A stretch of DNA of 64,000 nucleotides, from positions 62,001 through 126,000 of the forward strand of contig NZ_WESE01000002.1 of the NCBI RefSeq assembly GCF_009184895.1, written 5' to 3'. Origin of the DNA: Nostocoides sp. F2B08. GTDB lineage: Bacteria; Actinomycetota; Actinomycetes; Actinomycetales; Dermatophilaceae. Shown here in pieces: positions 34,394-44,032 of the stretch (positions are counted from its first letter, which is position 1; each line of letters begins with the position of its first letter). The notes beneath the pieces are model-generated. The model was given only the letters and a program-made list of their open reading frames with translations, was not told the DNA's origin and did not search any database. The position numbers and the translations under genes are program-made.

Positions 34394-36541
34394 ATGGCGT
34401 GGCGAGCGAGATCGACGGCGGCAGCGGTGGGAGCCGCGGCCCTGGGGGCATCGATGATGGCCGGTTCGGCGATGGCGGCCGACCGGGTGGACACGATCGA
34501 CCCGGCCCTGACGCCGGTGACGATCTTCAACATCAACGACTTCCATGGCCGCATCGACACGAACAACACCGGCGAGCTCGGCCTGAACTTCGCCTGCACC
34601 CTGGAGACCGCGAAGGAGGCGGCCGGGGACAACTGGATCTTCCTCTCGGCCGGTGACAACATCGGCGCCTCGCCGTTCACGAGCTCGATCCTCGAGGACG
34701 TGCCGACGATCGAGTTCCTCAACGCCCTCGAGCTGAGCGCGTCCGCCGTCGGCAACCACGAGTTCGACAAGGGCTTCAGCGACATCGAGCCCGGTGGTCG
34801 CGTCGACACCCTCGCCGACTTCCCGCACCTCGGCGCCAACGTCTACGAGCAGGGCACGACGAACCCGGTGCTCGACGAGTACTACGTCCAGACGGTCAAC
34901 GGGGTGCGCATCGGCGTCGTCGGCGCGGTGACCGAGCAGACGCCGACCCTGGTCATCCCGACCGGGGTCGCAGGGCTCGACTTCGGCGACCCCGTCGCCG
35001 CCGTCAACCGCGTCGCGGAGCAGCTCAAGGACGGCGACGAGGCCAACGGCGAAGCCGACATCGTCATCGCCGAGTACCACGAGGGCGCGACCGGCAACGG
35101 CACGCTCGAGGAGGAGCTCGCGTCCGGTGGGATCTTCGCCCGGATCGTCAACGACACCGTGGCCGAGGTCGATGCGATCTTCACCGGTCACACCCACCAG
35201 GCCTACACCTACGACGGTCCCATCCCCGGCGGCACCGGCACCCGCCCGATCGTGCAGTCCCAGAGCTACGCCTCGTTCATCGGCCAGGTGACGCTGGGCA
35301 TCGACCCGGTGACCCTCGAGCTCGTCGAGTACACCGAGGTCAACGTCCCGCCGACCGCGGTGACGCCGGCGTGCGAGGCGGACCCGCAGTTCACGGCGGC
35401 CCGCGACATCGTCCTCGCGGCGGTCGCCGAGGCGAGCGAGCTGGGTGCCGAGGTCATCGGCGAGATCACGGACGACATCACGACGGCCTTCTCCGACCAG
35501 GACGGAGTCGCCACTCGCGACGACCGGCAGCGTGAGAGCAGCCTGGGCAACCTCGTGGCCGAGGCGTGGCTCTGGGCGATGAACCAGCCCGGGCGCACCG
35601 GTGCGGACATCGGCATCATGAACCCGGGCGGTCTGCGCTCCGACCTGTTCTACGAGCCCACCGGCGCCGAAGCACCCGGTGAGGTGACCTACGCGGAGGC
35701 GTACTCGATCAACCCGTTCGCCAACACGCTGCAGACGATCGACATCACCGGCGCCCAGTTCAAGACGCTCCTCGAGCAGCAGTGGCAGCCGGAGGGCGCC
35801 TCCCGGCCGTTCCTGAAGCTCGGCCTGTCGGACAACGTCCGTTACACCTTCGACGCCGACGCGCCCGTGGGCGAGAAGATCACCGGCATCTGGTTCAACG
35901 GTGAGCCGATGAGCCCGACCGACACCTTCACCGTTGCGGCCGGCTCGTTCCTCATCGCCGGTGGCGACAACTTCACCGTCCTGACCGAGGGCACGAACAG
36001 CCGCGACAGCGGACAGATCGACAGTGACGCGTTCATCAACTTCCTGATCCAGAACGCTCCGGTCTCGCCGTCCTACGAGAAGAACGGCGTCGCGACGAAC
36101 GCCGTGCAGCCCGTGGTCGTGTCGGCCGGTGGCTCGACGAGCTTCGAGGTGTCCGGCATCGACCTGACCAGCCTCGGCGCCCCGGCGAACACCGAGTTCG
36201 ACGTCTACCTGGGCGAGACGCTCATCGGCACCGCCGCCATCGAGACGGTGCGGATCGACGGACTCCCGACCCGCGACGGTCGCAGCACCGTGAACCTCGC
36301 GGTGCCGGCGGACTTCCCGGCCGGGCCGACGGTCATCACGCTCGTCGCCGCTGAGACGGGCACCGAGGTCAAGCTCCTCGCAGAGGTCAAGGCCGCGGCC
36401 ACCGGTCCGGTCGTCGAGACCGACGTTCCGGCCGGCTCGACCGACCTGGGCGCTCTCGGCCTCCTCGCCGGCCTGACGGTGGCCGTCGCGGCCGTCGCCG
36501 GTCTCGCGACGACCCGTCGCCGGAGGTACGCTCAGCACTGA
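34394..36541 (+). CDS. Secreted bifunctional 5'-nucleotidase/metallophosphatase
   Basis: A 715-residue exported enzyme. Signal peptide residues 1-30 (ending GSAMAAD) are followed by the calcineurin-like catalytic domain with NINDFHGRIDT, SAGDNIGASPF, VGNHEFDKG and TGHTHQAYTYDG, the metal-binding motifs. The 5'-nucleotidase C-terminal domain has GNLVAEAWLWAMNQ, MNPGGLRSDLFY and the substrate-stacking segment SYASF. A beta-rich segment and a C-terminal hydrophobic span (LGALGLLAGLTVAVAAVAGLAT) with a basic end (RRRR) follow. It releases nucleosides and phosphate from extracellular nucleotides. ATG at 34394 has GGAGG nine bases upstream. It overlaps the sortase gene by one base. Confidence 0.92.
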   Translation: MAWRARSTAAAVGAAALGASMMAGSAMAADRVDTIDPALTPVTIFNINDFHGRIDTNNTGELGLNFACTLETAKEAAGDNWIFLSAGDNIGASPFTSSILEDVPTIEFLNALELSASAVGNHEFDKGFSDIEPGGRVDTLADFPHLGANVYEQGTTNPVLDEYYVQTVNGVRIGVVGAVTEQTPTLVIPTGVAGLDFGDPVAAVNRVAEQLKDGDEANGEADIVIAEYHEGATGNGTLEEELASGGIFARIVNDTVAEVDAIFTGHTHQAYTYDGPIPGGTGTRPIVQSQSYASFIGQVTLGIDPVTLELVEYTEVNVPPTAVTPACEADPQFTAARDIVLAAVAEASELGAEVIGEITDDITTAFSDQDGVATRDDRQRESSLGNLVAEAWLWAMNQPGRTGADIGIMNPGGLRSDLFYEPTGAEAPGEVTYAEAYSINPFANTLQTIDITGAQFKTLLEQQWQPEGASRPFLKLGLSDNVRYTFDADAPVGEKITGIWFNGEPMSPTDTFTVAAGSFLIAGGDNFTVLTEGTNSRDSGQIDSDAFINFLIQNAPVSPSYEKNGVATNAVQPVVVSAGGSTSFEVSGIDLTSLGAPANTEFDVYLGETLIGTAAIETVRIDGLPTRDGRSTVNLAVPADFPAGPTVITLVAAETGTEVKLLAEVKAAATGPVVETDVPAGSTDLGALGLLAGLTVAVAAVAGLATTRRRRYAQH

Positions 36542-37194
36542 TGAACAAGCGCCCCCTCCTCCTGGTGGGTGCCCTGGTCGCCATCGTCGGCGCCGCGTTG
36601 GTCCTCTTCTGGACCCAGCGCGGCGCCGACGCCGGTTCCGAGGTCGCCACCGCCCCCGAGACCTCCGTCACCTCGACGGGATCACCGTCGGCGACACAGT
36701 CCGCCACACCGTCGACGACGGCCGAGCCGCCGCAGGGCAACGCCCCGGACCCAACCGGCCATGTGCTGAGCATCCCCGACATCGGCCTCGAGGCCGACCT
36801 GCACGCGGAGGGTCTGCGCGACGGCAAGGTCAACCCACCCGCCGGCAGCGTCATGTGGTTCACCGGGTTCGACCGAGTGGCACCGGGTGAGGTCGGGACC
36901 TCGGTCATCGCCGGCCACGTCGTGGCGAACGGCAGTCCCGACCGGTTCGCCGAGCTCGCGCAGGTCGAGGTCGGTGACGAGGTCCAGGTGACCACCCCGG
37001 ACGGCGAGCCGGCGACGTTCACGGTCGTGCGCGCCGGTGTGGTCGACAAGGACGCGCTGACGACCGACCAGGCAGTCTGGGGTGCGAACACCTCCGTCCG
37101 GCGCCTGGCGATCATCACCTGCGACGACGCCTTCGGCTTCCGCGACGACGGCCACCGCGTGGCGAACTACGTCGTCATCGCCGAACCCGCCTGA
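36541..37194 (+). CDS. Class E/F-type sortase
   Basis: A 217-residue membrane-anchored transpeptidase. N-terminal transmembrane helix (about 5-24), then a Ser/Thr/Pro linker to residue 65, then the sortase beta-barrel. The catalytic triad is visible as His126 in VIAGHVV, Cys194 in LAIITCDDAF and Arg206 in DGHRVANYVV. It should attach proteins to the cell envelope. It begins with ATGA-type overlap after the 5'-nucleotidase gene, so the two are co-expressed. The nucleotidase's C-terminus has a hydrophobic span and basic end but no clear LPxTG, so the true substrate is unclear. Confidence 0.88.
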   Translation: MNKRPLLLVGALVAIVGAALVLFWTQRGADAGSEVATAPETSVTSTGSPSATQSATPSTTAEPPQGNAPDPTGHVLSIPDIGLEADLHAEGLRDGKVNPPAGSVMWFTGFDRVAPGEVGTSVIAGHVVANGSPDRFAELAQVEVGDEVQVTTPDGEPATFTVVRAGVVDKDALTTDQAVWGANTSVRRLAIITCDDAFGFRDDGHRVANYVVIAEPA

Positions 37195-37220
37195 CGGCCG
37201 ACCCGTCTCCCTGCCTTCTG

Positions 37221-40200
37221 TCAGCCGACGTGCACGCGCGCGTTGCGGAACATCCGCAGCCACGGACTCTCGTCCTCGACGGCACCGGTCGTCCACGACA
37301 TCTGCGCGCTGCGCTGCACGCGCTCCGGGTGCGGCATCATCGCGGTGAACCGGCCGTCGGTGGTCGTGACGGCGGTCAGGCCGTCGGGTGAGCCGTTCGG
37401 GTTCAGGGGGTATGCGGTGGTCGGCTGCCCGTCGACGGTCACGTAGCGCAGCACGCGGCTCACGGAGCCGAGGTCACCGCGCGTCCGGAAGTCGGCGTAC
37501 CCCTCGCCGTGGGCCACCGCGATGGGGATGAGCGACCCGGCCATCCCGGTCGTGAAGACCGACGGGCTGTCGAGGACCTCGACGAGGGAGAGCCGGGCCT
37601 CGTACTGCTCGGACACGTTGCGGGTGAAGCGCGGCCAGGCCTCGGCACCGGGGATGAGATCGGCCAGCGCGGCGAACATCTGACAGCCGTTGCAGATGCC
37701 GAGGCCGAAGGTCTCGGGGCGGTGGAAGAACGCCTCGAACGCGTCGGTGAGCCGCGGGTTGAAGAGCACCGACCGGGCCCAGCCCTCACCCGCGCCGAGC
37801 GTGTCGCCGTAGGAGAAGCCCCCTGCGGCGACGAGACCGACGACGTCGGCGAGGTCGAAGCGCCCGCTCTGCAGGTCGGTCATGTGCACGTCCCACGCCT
37901 CGAACCCGACCCGGTCGAAGGCGAACGCGGTCTCGACGTGGCTGTTGACGCCCTGCTCGCGCAGGACGGCCACCTTCGGTCGCGCGCCCAGGTTCACGTA
38001 TGCGGCGCTCACGTCCTCGAGGGGGTCGAACGTCGTGCGCAGGGTCAGAACCGGCTCGGCCGAGCCCGCGAGCGTGTGCTCGCTGTCGGCGGACTGGGGG
38101 TTGTCGCGGAGGCGGGCGATCCGCCAGGACACCTCGTCCCAGCTGCGCTGGAGGTCGACCAGGTCGGCGTCCAGGACGACAGCGCGCTGCTCGCCACCCG
38201 CACCCTCGACCGAGACACGGATGCGCCGGTCACCCGTGGTCCTCCCGACGACCCGTCCGAGCTCGCCCAGCCCGTGGGCGTCGAGGACCGAGAGCACCTC
38301 GCCGACCCTGCCCGGGTCCACCCCGATCACGACCCCGAGCTCCTCGGCGAGCAGCGCGGCGAGCGACGACACGTCGATCTCGACCCCGAGCCCGCCGGCG
38401 AAGGCCATCTCGCACACCGCCGCCCAGAGACCGCCGTCCGAGCGGTCGTGGTACGCGGTGACGAGCCCGCGCGCCCGAAGCTCGGCGAGGGCGCCCGCAA
38501 GGCGGGTCAGCCGGTCGGAGTCGTCGAGGTCGGGAACCTCCCCGCCGAACCCGCCGAGCACCCGGGCCGCGACCGAGCCGCCGAGGCGGTCGCGCCCCGC
38601 CCCGAGATCGACCAGCACAAGGGCCGATCCGTCGCGCAGCTGGGGCGTCCACGTGCCGCGCACGTCCGAGAGCGAGGCGAACGCCGTCACCACGAGAGAG
38701 ACCGGCGAGGTGACCTGCCGGGTCTCCCCCGACTCGGCGTCGGCCCACTTCGTCCGCATCGACAGCGAGTCCTTGCCGACCGGGACCGAGATCCCGAGCG
38801 CCGGGCAGAGCTCCATCGCCACGGCCCGAACCGTGTCGAACAGCGCGGCGTCCTCACCCGGCTCCCCGCACGCCGCCATCCAGTTGCACGAGAGCTTGAC
38901 CGAGGTCAGTGAGTCGAGCGGCGCGGCGAGCAGGTTCGTCAGTGCCTCCCCGACGGCGAGCCGCCCCGACGCGGGGGCGTCCACCGCCGCGACGGGCATT
39001 CGCTCACCGGACGCCATCGCCTCCCCCGCGAGGCCGACGTGGTCGGCGAGCGTGACCGCGACGTCCGCGACCGGCACCTGCCACGGGCCGACCATCTGGT
39101 CGCGGTGCGAGAGCCCACCGACCGTGCGGTCCCCGATCGTCACGAGGAAGCGCTTCGACCCGACCGTCGGGTGCCGGAGCACCGCGTGCAGCAGCTCCGG
39201 CATGTCGACGCCCTCGAGGTCGACGCCGTCGCCCGACCACGCCACCCGCGCGACATCCCGGGTCATCCGCGGCGGTTTGCCGAGGAGCACCTCCATCGGC
39301 ATGTCGATCGGCCGGTCCGGGCCACCCGCGTCGAGGGCCGCGGCCTCCGCCGACCGGTCCAGCACGAGGCGGGCGTCGTCGCGGGCCACCCCGACCACCG
39401 CATACGGACAGCGCTCCCGCTCGCAGAGGGCCGCGAAGCCCTCGAGCGACTCCGGCGCGATCGCGAGGACGTAGCGTTCCTGGCTCTCGTTGGACCAGAT
39501 CTCCTTCGGCGACAGCCCGCTCTCCTCGAGCGGGATCGCCGACAGGTCGAACCGGGCGCCGAGGCCTGCGTCGTCGACGAGCTCGGGGAAGGCGTTGGAC
39601 AGCCCGCCCGCTCCGACGTCGTGGATGGCGAGGATCGGGTTGTCGGCGCCGAGGCTCCAGCAGTGGTTGACGACCTCCTGGGCGCGACGCTCGATCTCGG
39701 GGTTGCCGCGTTGGACGGAGTCGAAGTCCAGCTCGGCCGCGTTGACACCCGCCGCCATCGATGAGGCCGCACCGCCGCCCATTCCGATCCGCATGCCCGG
39801 TCCGCCGATCTGGACGAGCAGCGTCCCCGCCGGGAACAGGACCTTCTCGACGAGGGCGGCCGAGATCGTCCCGAGGCCACCGGCGCTCATGATCGGCTTG
39901 TGGTAGCCGCGGCGCATCCCGTCGACGGTCTGCTCGTAGACCCGGAAGAACCCGCCGAGCGCCGGACGGCCGAACTCGTTGTTGAACGCCGCCGCCCCCA
40001 ACGGCCCCTCGACCATGATGTCGAGAGGTGTGGCGATGTGCCCCGGCGCGCCGTACACCTCACTCTCCCAGGGCTCCTCACCACCGGGCAGCCGCAGGTT
40101 CGACACGGCGAACCCGGTCAGCCCCGCCTTCGGCTGCGACCCGCGGCCGGTCGCCCCCTCGTCGCGGATCTCACCGCCGGCGCCGGTCGCGGCACCTGGG

Positions 40201-41180
40201 AACGGACTGATCGCCGTCGGGTGGTTGTGCGTCTCCACCTTCATCAGGACGTGCACCTCGTCGGTGCGCGCCGCATACGGACTCGGTCCGGCGAGGCCGT
40301 GCTCACCGCCGGCCGGGAGGAACCGGGTGCGCACCCCTCCCCGCATGACCGAGGCGTTGTCCTTGTACGCGACGATCGTGCCCTCGCCGGCGACCGCCTC
40401 GGTGTGCCGGATCATGCCGAACAGGCTGCGGGTCTGCGGCTCGCCGTCGACGACGAAGTCGGCGTTGAAGATCTTGTGCCGGCAGTGCTCGGAGTTGGCC
40501 TGGGCGAACATCATGAGCTCGACGTCGCTCGGATTGCGTCCCAGCCCGGTGAACGCCTCGACGAGGTAGTCGACCTCGTCCTCCGACAGCGCCAGCCCCC
40601 AGACCCGGTTGGCGTCCTCGAGCGCCCCGCGCCCGGCTCCGAGGACGTCGACGCGCTCCATCGGCTCGGCCTCCTGCTCGTCGAACAGGTGCCGGGCGTC
40701 CTCCCGGGTCTGCAGGACCGACTCGGTCATCCGATCGTGGAGCAGCGCGGCGACCGCGTGCCAGGTGTCGTGGTCGAGGCCGTTCGCGTCGGTGGCGCTG
40801 TCGCCGAGAGGCAGGTGGTACTCCGTCACCCTCTCCACCCGGTGGATGTCGACGCCGCACGAGTGGGCGATGTCGGTCGCCTTGGACGCCCACGGCGAGA
40901 CCGTCCCGAGCCTCGGTGCCACGACGATCCTCACCTCTCCCCCGGTTCCCTCGCCCGACGTCGGCCGGTATGCGCTGCCGTAGTCGAGCAGTCGCCGCAC
41001 CGTGGCGGTGGTCGCCTCGTCGAGGGGCGCGTCCGACGAGACGACGTGGACGTACCGAGCGGACACGTCGGTGACGGCGGGTGCGACCTGCCGGATCCGC
41101 GCCAGCAGAGCGGCCGCCCGAAAGGGGGAGAGTGCGTTGCCGCCCTCGACGATCGTCAGGTGGTGCGCGAGAGCCGTCAC
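37221..41180 (-). CDS. purL: Phosphoribosylformylglycinamidine synthase, single-chain large form
   Basis: A 1319-residue FGAM synthase (fourth purine step), of the long E. coli/eukaryote type. The N-terminal PurS-like part is followed by the two AIRS-type repeats ([67 protein letters not shown]-like nucleotide loop). The C-terminal glutamine amidotransferase domain has Cys1163 in [16 protein letters not shown] and the PHPERV His-Glu pair. GTG at 41180 is preceded by TAGCCT eight bases away with no ribosome site, so it is leaderless. Most actinobacteria instead use three small PurL/PurQ/PurS proteins, so this form is uncommon. It is convergent with the sortase gene. Confidence 0.95.
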   Translation of the reverse strand: MTALAHHLTIVEGGNALSPFRAAALLARIRQVAPAVTDVSARYVHVVSSDAPLDEATTATVRRLLDYGSAYRPTSGEGTGGEVRIVVAPRLGTVSPWASKATDIAHSCGVDIHRVERVTEYHLPLGDSATDANGLDHDTWHAVAALLHDRMTESVLQTREDARHLFDEQEAEPMERVDVLGAGRGALEDANRVWGLALSEDEVDYLVEAFTGLGRNPSDVELMMFAQANSEHCRHKIFNADFVVDGEPQTRSLFGMIRHTEAVAGEGTIVAYKDNASVMRGGVRTRFLPAGGEHGLAGPSPYAARTDEVHVLMKVETHNHPTAISPFPGAATGAGGEIRDEGATGRGSQPKAGLTGFAVSNLRLPGGEEPWESEVYGAPGHIATPLDIMVEGPLGAAAFNNEFGRPALGGFFRVYEQTVDGMRRGYHKPIMSAGGLGTISAALVEKVLFPAGTLLVQIGGPGMRIGMGGGAASSMAAGVNAAELDFDSVQRGNPEIERRAQEVVNHCWSLGADNPILAIHDVGAGGLSNAFPELVDDAGLGARFDLSAIPLEESGLSPKEIWSNESQERYVLAIAPESLEGFAALCERERCPYAVVGVARDDARLVLDRSAEAAALDAGGPDRPIDMPMEVLLGKPPRMTRDVARVAWSGDGVDLEGVDMPELLHAVLRHPTVGSKRFLVTIGDRTVGGLSHRDQMVGPWQVPVADVAVTLADHVGLAGEAMASGERMPVAAVDAPASGRLAVGEALTNLLAAPLDSLTSVKLSCNWMAACGEPGEDAALFDTVRAVAMELCPALGISVPVGKDSLSMRTKWADAESGETRQVTSPVSLVVTAFASLSDVRGTWTPQLRDGSALVLVDLGAGRDRLGGSVAARVLGGFGGEVPDLDDSDRLTRLAGALAELRARGLVTAYHDRSDGGLWAAVCEMAFAGGLGVEIDVSSLAALLAEELGVVIGVDPGRVGEVLSVLDAHGLGELGRVVGRTTGDRRIRVSVEGAGGEQRAVVLDADLVDLQRSWDEVSWRIARLRDNPQSADSEHTLAGSAEPVLTLRTTFDPLEDVSAAYVNLGARPKVAVLREQGVNSHVETAFAFDRVGFEAWDVHMTDLQSGRFDLADVVGLVAAGGFSYGDTLGAGEGWARSVLFNPRLTDAFEAFFHRPETFGLGICNGCQMFAALADLIPGAEAWPRFTRNVSEQYEARLSLVEVLDSPSVFTTGMAGSLIPIAVAHGEGYADFRTRGDLGSVSRVLRYVTVDGQPTTAYPLNPNGSPDGLTAVTTTDGRFTAMMPHPERVQRSAQMSWTTGAVEDESPWLRMFRNARVHVG

Positions 41181-41188
41181 GTGCAGCA

Positions 41189-41194
41189 AGGCTA
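41189..41194 (-). promoter_or_regulatory. Leaderless -10 box of purL (TAGCCT)
   Basis: On the minus strand TAGCCT precedes the GTG of purL by eight bases. Sequence TAGCCTTGCTGCACGTGACG matches 17 of 20 positions of TAGGCTTGCTGCCCGTGACC at purM. It is a strong leaderless-promoter candidate. Confidence 0.6.
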
Positions 41195-41338
41195 CCGGTG
41201 GCACCCCGCCCCTTTTCCTCCGTGGGAAGGAAAGCTCGGGTTCGGGAAGGATCCCTTGCCTCCCCAACCCGGCACTTCTTTCCCGAAGCACGGGGGTGAC
41301 GGGTGACAGCGCGTTGCCGACGGTGGAAGGGTGGACCG

Positions 41339-41821
41339 ATGGACGAGGTCACGGTGCGCATCGGTACGGTCGCGGACGCCGACGTCGCAGGGCGGCTGCT
41401 CCACGACTTCAACACCGAGTTCGAGAGTCCGACCCCATCGGCGGCCGAGTTCGCCGACCGGTTCCGGACCATCCTCACCCGGGACGACGTCGTGCTCATC
41501 ATCGCGATGGGCGAGGGCGAGGGGGGCGGCAGCGAGCCGGTCGGGTTCGCGCTCGTGACCATGCGCCCGACGCCGTACCACGACGGCCCGCTCCTCCAGC
41601 TCGAGGAGCTCTACGTCCGGCCGCGACTGCGGGACGGCGGGATCGGGACCCTCATCATGACGCGACTGCTCGAGCTCGCCGCCGAGCACTCGGCGGGTGA
41701 GATCCACATCAACGTCGACGAGGTCGACACCGACACCCGCCGCTTCTACGAGCGGCACGGGTTCACGAACATCGCACCGGGCGAGGACTACCGCATGCTC
41801 TGCTACATTCGCGAAGTGTGA
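41339..41821 (+). CDS. GNAT-family N-acetyltransferase
   Basis: A 160-residue acetyl-CoA-dependent acyltransferase. The family start [19 protein letters not shown] is followed by [10 protein letters not shown], the strand [32 protein letters not shown] (acetyl-CoA-binding RxxGxG/A loop), and the C-terminal [15 protein letters not shown] motif. Substrate unknown; it could be a resistance or protein-modifying enzyme. The ATG at 41339 has GGAAGG upstream. It is followed by a small membrane protein gene on the same strand. About 150 bases upstream hold an 8-base inverted repeat (TTCGGGAA/TTCCCGAA). Confidence 0.88.
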   Translation: MDEVTVRIGTVADADVAGRLLHDFNTEFESPTPSAAEFADRFRTILTRDDVVLIIAMGEGEGGGSEPVGFALVTMRPTPYHDGPLLQLEELYVRPRLRDGGIGTLIMTRLLELAAEHSAGEIHINVDEVDTDTRRFYERHGFTNIAPGEDYRMLCYIREV

Positions 41822-41866
41822 CCGGGTCGGCCGGCACCGCGGCGACGAGTGAAGTGGTGGTCCGGC

Positions 41867-42175
41867 ATGGGTTCGACAGGCGCGTGGGTCGTCCGGGTGG
41901 TCGTGACACTGGGGCTGCTGGCGCTGGGTGTCCTGAGCCTGCCGCTCGTGGCCATCGTCTTCGACGGCGAGGGCCAGGAGGGCTGGATCATTCCGGTGCA
42001 GGTCGTGCTCATGGCTCTCGTCGGTGCCGGCGTGGGGCTTCTCGTCCCGACCCTGGCCGGGGAGGGTGCCTCGAGGACGCGCTCCGCAGTCGTGGGGGCC
42101 GTCATCGCGCTGGTCGGCGTGGCGGTCGGCCTCGTGCTGTTCTTCCTCCTGCTCAACGGCCTCGACGGACTGTGA
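41867..42175 (+). CDS. Small three-span membrane protein
   Basis: A 102-residue protein (108 if started at GTG 41849) with three hydrophobic segments: VVTLGLLALGVLSLPLVAIVF, VQVVLMALVGAGVGLLVP and AVVGAVIALVGVAVGLVLFFLLL. The loops are short with acidic and glycine residues (DGEGQEGW). Not recognised. It follows the GNAT gene with a 45-base gap, so co-transcription is possible. Start ATG 41867 is preceded by GGTGG about eight bases away. Confidence 0.6.
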   Translation: MGSTGAWVVRVVVTLGLLALGVLSLPLVAIVFDGEGQEGWIIPVQVVLMALVGAGVGLLVPTLAGEGASRTRSAVVGAVIALVGVAVGLVLFFLLLNGLDGL

Positions 42176-42185
42176 TGTCGCGCCG

Positions 42186-42845
42186 TCAGGTGACGTCGGC
42201 GCGGAGCACCCCCACCTCGGTCCCGTAGCTCCAGCCCGGACGCAGCGGCAGACTGTCCCCGCTCCAGAACCGGCCCGGGTCGTACCAGTTCATCGGCACG
42301 TCGTCCTCGAGGATCCCCATCGCCTCGAGCGTGACCCCGACGACCTCGGCGCAGTAGGCCGCCTCGGGGCGCACCGCCTTCTCCCGCGCGGCGCGTTGGG
42401 AGAGGTAGGCGTCGCGACCGCGCAGCCAGCGCCACGCCAGCTCGACCGTGCCCGGGAACGGGACGCCGTTGAGCCGGGCGATGGTCCGCAGCAGCGCGTC
42501 CTCCTGCTCGCGTCCGACCTCAGGGGTGAGCTGACGCACCCAGGCCCGCTGGCCGTAGCGCACCTGCCACGTCGTCACCGCCTCGGCGAGGTCGTGCAGC
42601 TGCACGCCGCGGTGGCGCGTCCCCGTCCAGTGGTCGAGCAGCGAGCGACCGAGCTCGGCATGCCACATCAGGGGTGGCAGGTCGTCGAGCACGACGGCCA
42701 GGCCGACGTGGTTGACGGGCGAGTTGCTCGCCGTCTGGATGACCCGGTCGGCTACGGTCCCGCCGCGGAACAGCCACAGGTCGCCCGTGCGCGTCTCCTC
42801 GACGGCCTGGTCGACGTCGACGCCGGTGTGACTGAAGATCGGCAT
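42186..42845 (-). CDS. C92-type permuted NlpC/P60-fold protein (YiiX-like)
   Basis: A 219-residue protein that resembles permuted papain-fold amidases of the YiiX/YebB (C92) group. It has GDLWLFRGGTVADRVIQTASN near the N-terminus, NHVGLAVVLDD (the His after Asn) and YCAEVVGVTLEAMGI with the likely catalytic Cys. A WYDPGRFWSGD stretch follows. Members cleave amide or ester bonds or bind lipids; substrate unknown. ATG at 42845 is taken; a GTG two codons earlier is possible. It faces a small transmembrane gene across 50 bases. Confidence 0.7.
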   Translation of the reverse strand: MPIFSHTGVDVDQAVEETRTGDLWLFRGGTVADRVIQTASNSPVNHVGLAVVLDDLPPLMWHAELGRSLLDHWTGTRHRGVQLHDLAEAVTTWQVRYGQRAWVRQLTPEVGREQEDALLRTIARLNGVPFPGTVELAWRWLRGRDAYLSQRAAREKAVRPEAAYCAEVVGVTLEAMGILEDDVPMNWYDPGRFWSGDSLPLRPGWSYGTEVGVLRADVT

Positions 42846-42895
42846 GGGCACAGTCTGCCGACCCGCGCGCCGTCCGTCTCGCTATCGTGAGCGAC

Positions 42896-43075
42896 ATGAG
42901 CCCCTCGAACCGCGCGTGGAAGGTCACCGGCATCGCCGCCATCGTCGGCGTCGTCGCGACCGGAGTGCTCATCACGCGCAACGAACGGGAGCGGCGCGCC
43001 TACACCCCCGACGAGGTGCGCGACCGGCTGCACGAGCGCCTCGAGGAGGCCGAGCGGTCCACCGAGCCGCACTAG
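42896..43075 (+). CDS. Small single-span membrane protein, 59 aa
   Basis: A 59-residue protein with one transmembrane helix (VTGIAAIVGVVATGVLIT, about 10-27) and a highly charged C-terminal tail (RNERERRAYTPDEVRDRLHE, then RLEEAERS). Not recognised, though such single-pass proteins with a charged coiled-coil-like tail are frequent in actinobacteria. A TATCGT box lies seven bases before the ATG at 42896, so the mRNA is probably leaderless. It is followed by the phosphotransferase-family gene, whose own -10 box overlaps its stop codon. Confidence 0.6.
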   Translation: MSPSNRAWKVTGIAAIVGVVATGVLITRNERERRAYTPDEVRDRLHERLEEAERSTEPH

Positions 43076-43084
43076 GCTGACGAA

Positions 43085-44032
43085 GTGCCGCAGGCCGAGA
43101 TCGACGTCGACGAGTCGCTCGTCCGGCGCCTGCTCCGCAGCCTCCCCGAGCCATGGCGCGACCTGCGCGAGGCGCCCGTCGAGCACGTGGCGACCGGGTG
43201 GGACAACTCGGTCTGGCGGCTTGGGGTCGGCGACCCCTGCCGGCACGGACCGGGGTATGCGGTGCGCATCCCGGTCCGCCGGGTCGCCGCCCCGCTCATC
43301 CTGACCGCCGCACGCTGGGTCGGTGAGGTCACCGGTCCGATCCGCGGCGCCGGGTTCCGGGCACCGGTCCCGGTCCACGTCGCCGACCCGGCGGACCTGG
43401 TGCCGTGGCCCTGGTGCGTCGTCGAGTGGGTGCCGGGCACGGTCCTGTCGGCGGTTCCGGTGACCCGGCGCGGATCCGCGGCCGACGGCCTGGCCGCGGC
43501 GCTGCCCCTGCTGCATCGACCGGCTCCGCCGAACGCGCCCGTGAACCCCGGCCGGGGTGTGCCGCTCGCGGCCCGACGGGCCCTGACCGAACGCCACCTG
43601 CCCGCCGCCCGGGACCATCTCGGCGCCGACAGCGTCACCGACCTGCTCCGGCTCGTCGACCTCGCGGCCGCTGCACCGGGCTGGCCGCACGCGCCGGTGT
43701 GGTGCCACGGCGACCTGCACGCCGCGAACCTCGCGCTCGATGAGCGCGGACACAGCAGCCGGCCGGCCCTCGGCTTCCTCGACCTCGACGACCTCACGAG
43801 CGGCGACCCGGCGGTGGACCTGCGCGCTCTCTGGCTCGTCCTCGACGCCGACCAGCGGGAGCGGGCGCGGCGCACGCTCGAGGCGAGCGGCGCATACGAT
43901 CCCTTCGTCTGGACCCGCGCGAAGGGGTGGGCGGCCGCATCCTTCGTCCTGCCGGTGGCCGCCGACCCCGAGGGCAGGGTGGCCTTCGCCGACGCGATCG
44001 AGCACGCCCTCGACCAGCTGGGGTGCCGGTGA
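43085..44032 (+). CDS. Aminoglycoside phosphotransferase-family protein
   Basis: A 315-residue kinase-like protein of the APH family. The N-terminal lobe has TGWDNSVWRLGVG and YAVRIPVRRV (lysine/arginine of the ATP site), and the C-terminal lobe has VWCHGDLHAANLALD, the catalytic HGDxxxxN loop, followed by FLDLDDLTSGDPAVDLRALW (metal-binding Asp). Substrate is unknown: aminoglycoside, choline, or others. GTG at 43085 is preceded by TAGGCT six bases away, so leaderless. The last stretch overlaps the next gene (GTGA). Confidence 0.85.
   Translation: MPQAEIDVDESLVRRLLRSLPEPWRDLREAPVEHVATGWDNSVWRLGVGDPCRHGPGYAVRIPVRRVAAPLILTAARWVGEVTGPIRGAGFRAPVPVHVADPADLVPWPWCVVEWVPGTVLSAVPVTRRGSAADGLAAALPLLHRPAPPNAPVNPGRGVPLAARRALTERHLPAARDHLGADSVTDLLRLVDLAAAAPGWPHAPVWCHGDLHAANLALDERGHSSRPALGFLDLDDLTSGDPAVDLRALWLVLDADQRERARRTLEASGAYDPFVWTRAKGWAAASFVLPVAADPEGRVAFADAIEHALDQLGCR

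Noticed and set aside
36541-37194. Classical class A/LPxTG housekeeping sortase
   Set aside because: The chain is short with a long Ser/Thr linker and the catalytic motif ITCDD typical of class E/F-type actinobacterial sortases.
41241-41287. TTCGGGAA/TTCCCGAA inverted repeat as an operator
   Set aside because: Arms are short and separated by 31 bases without relation to a promoter start; chance is possible.
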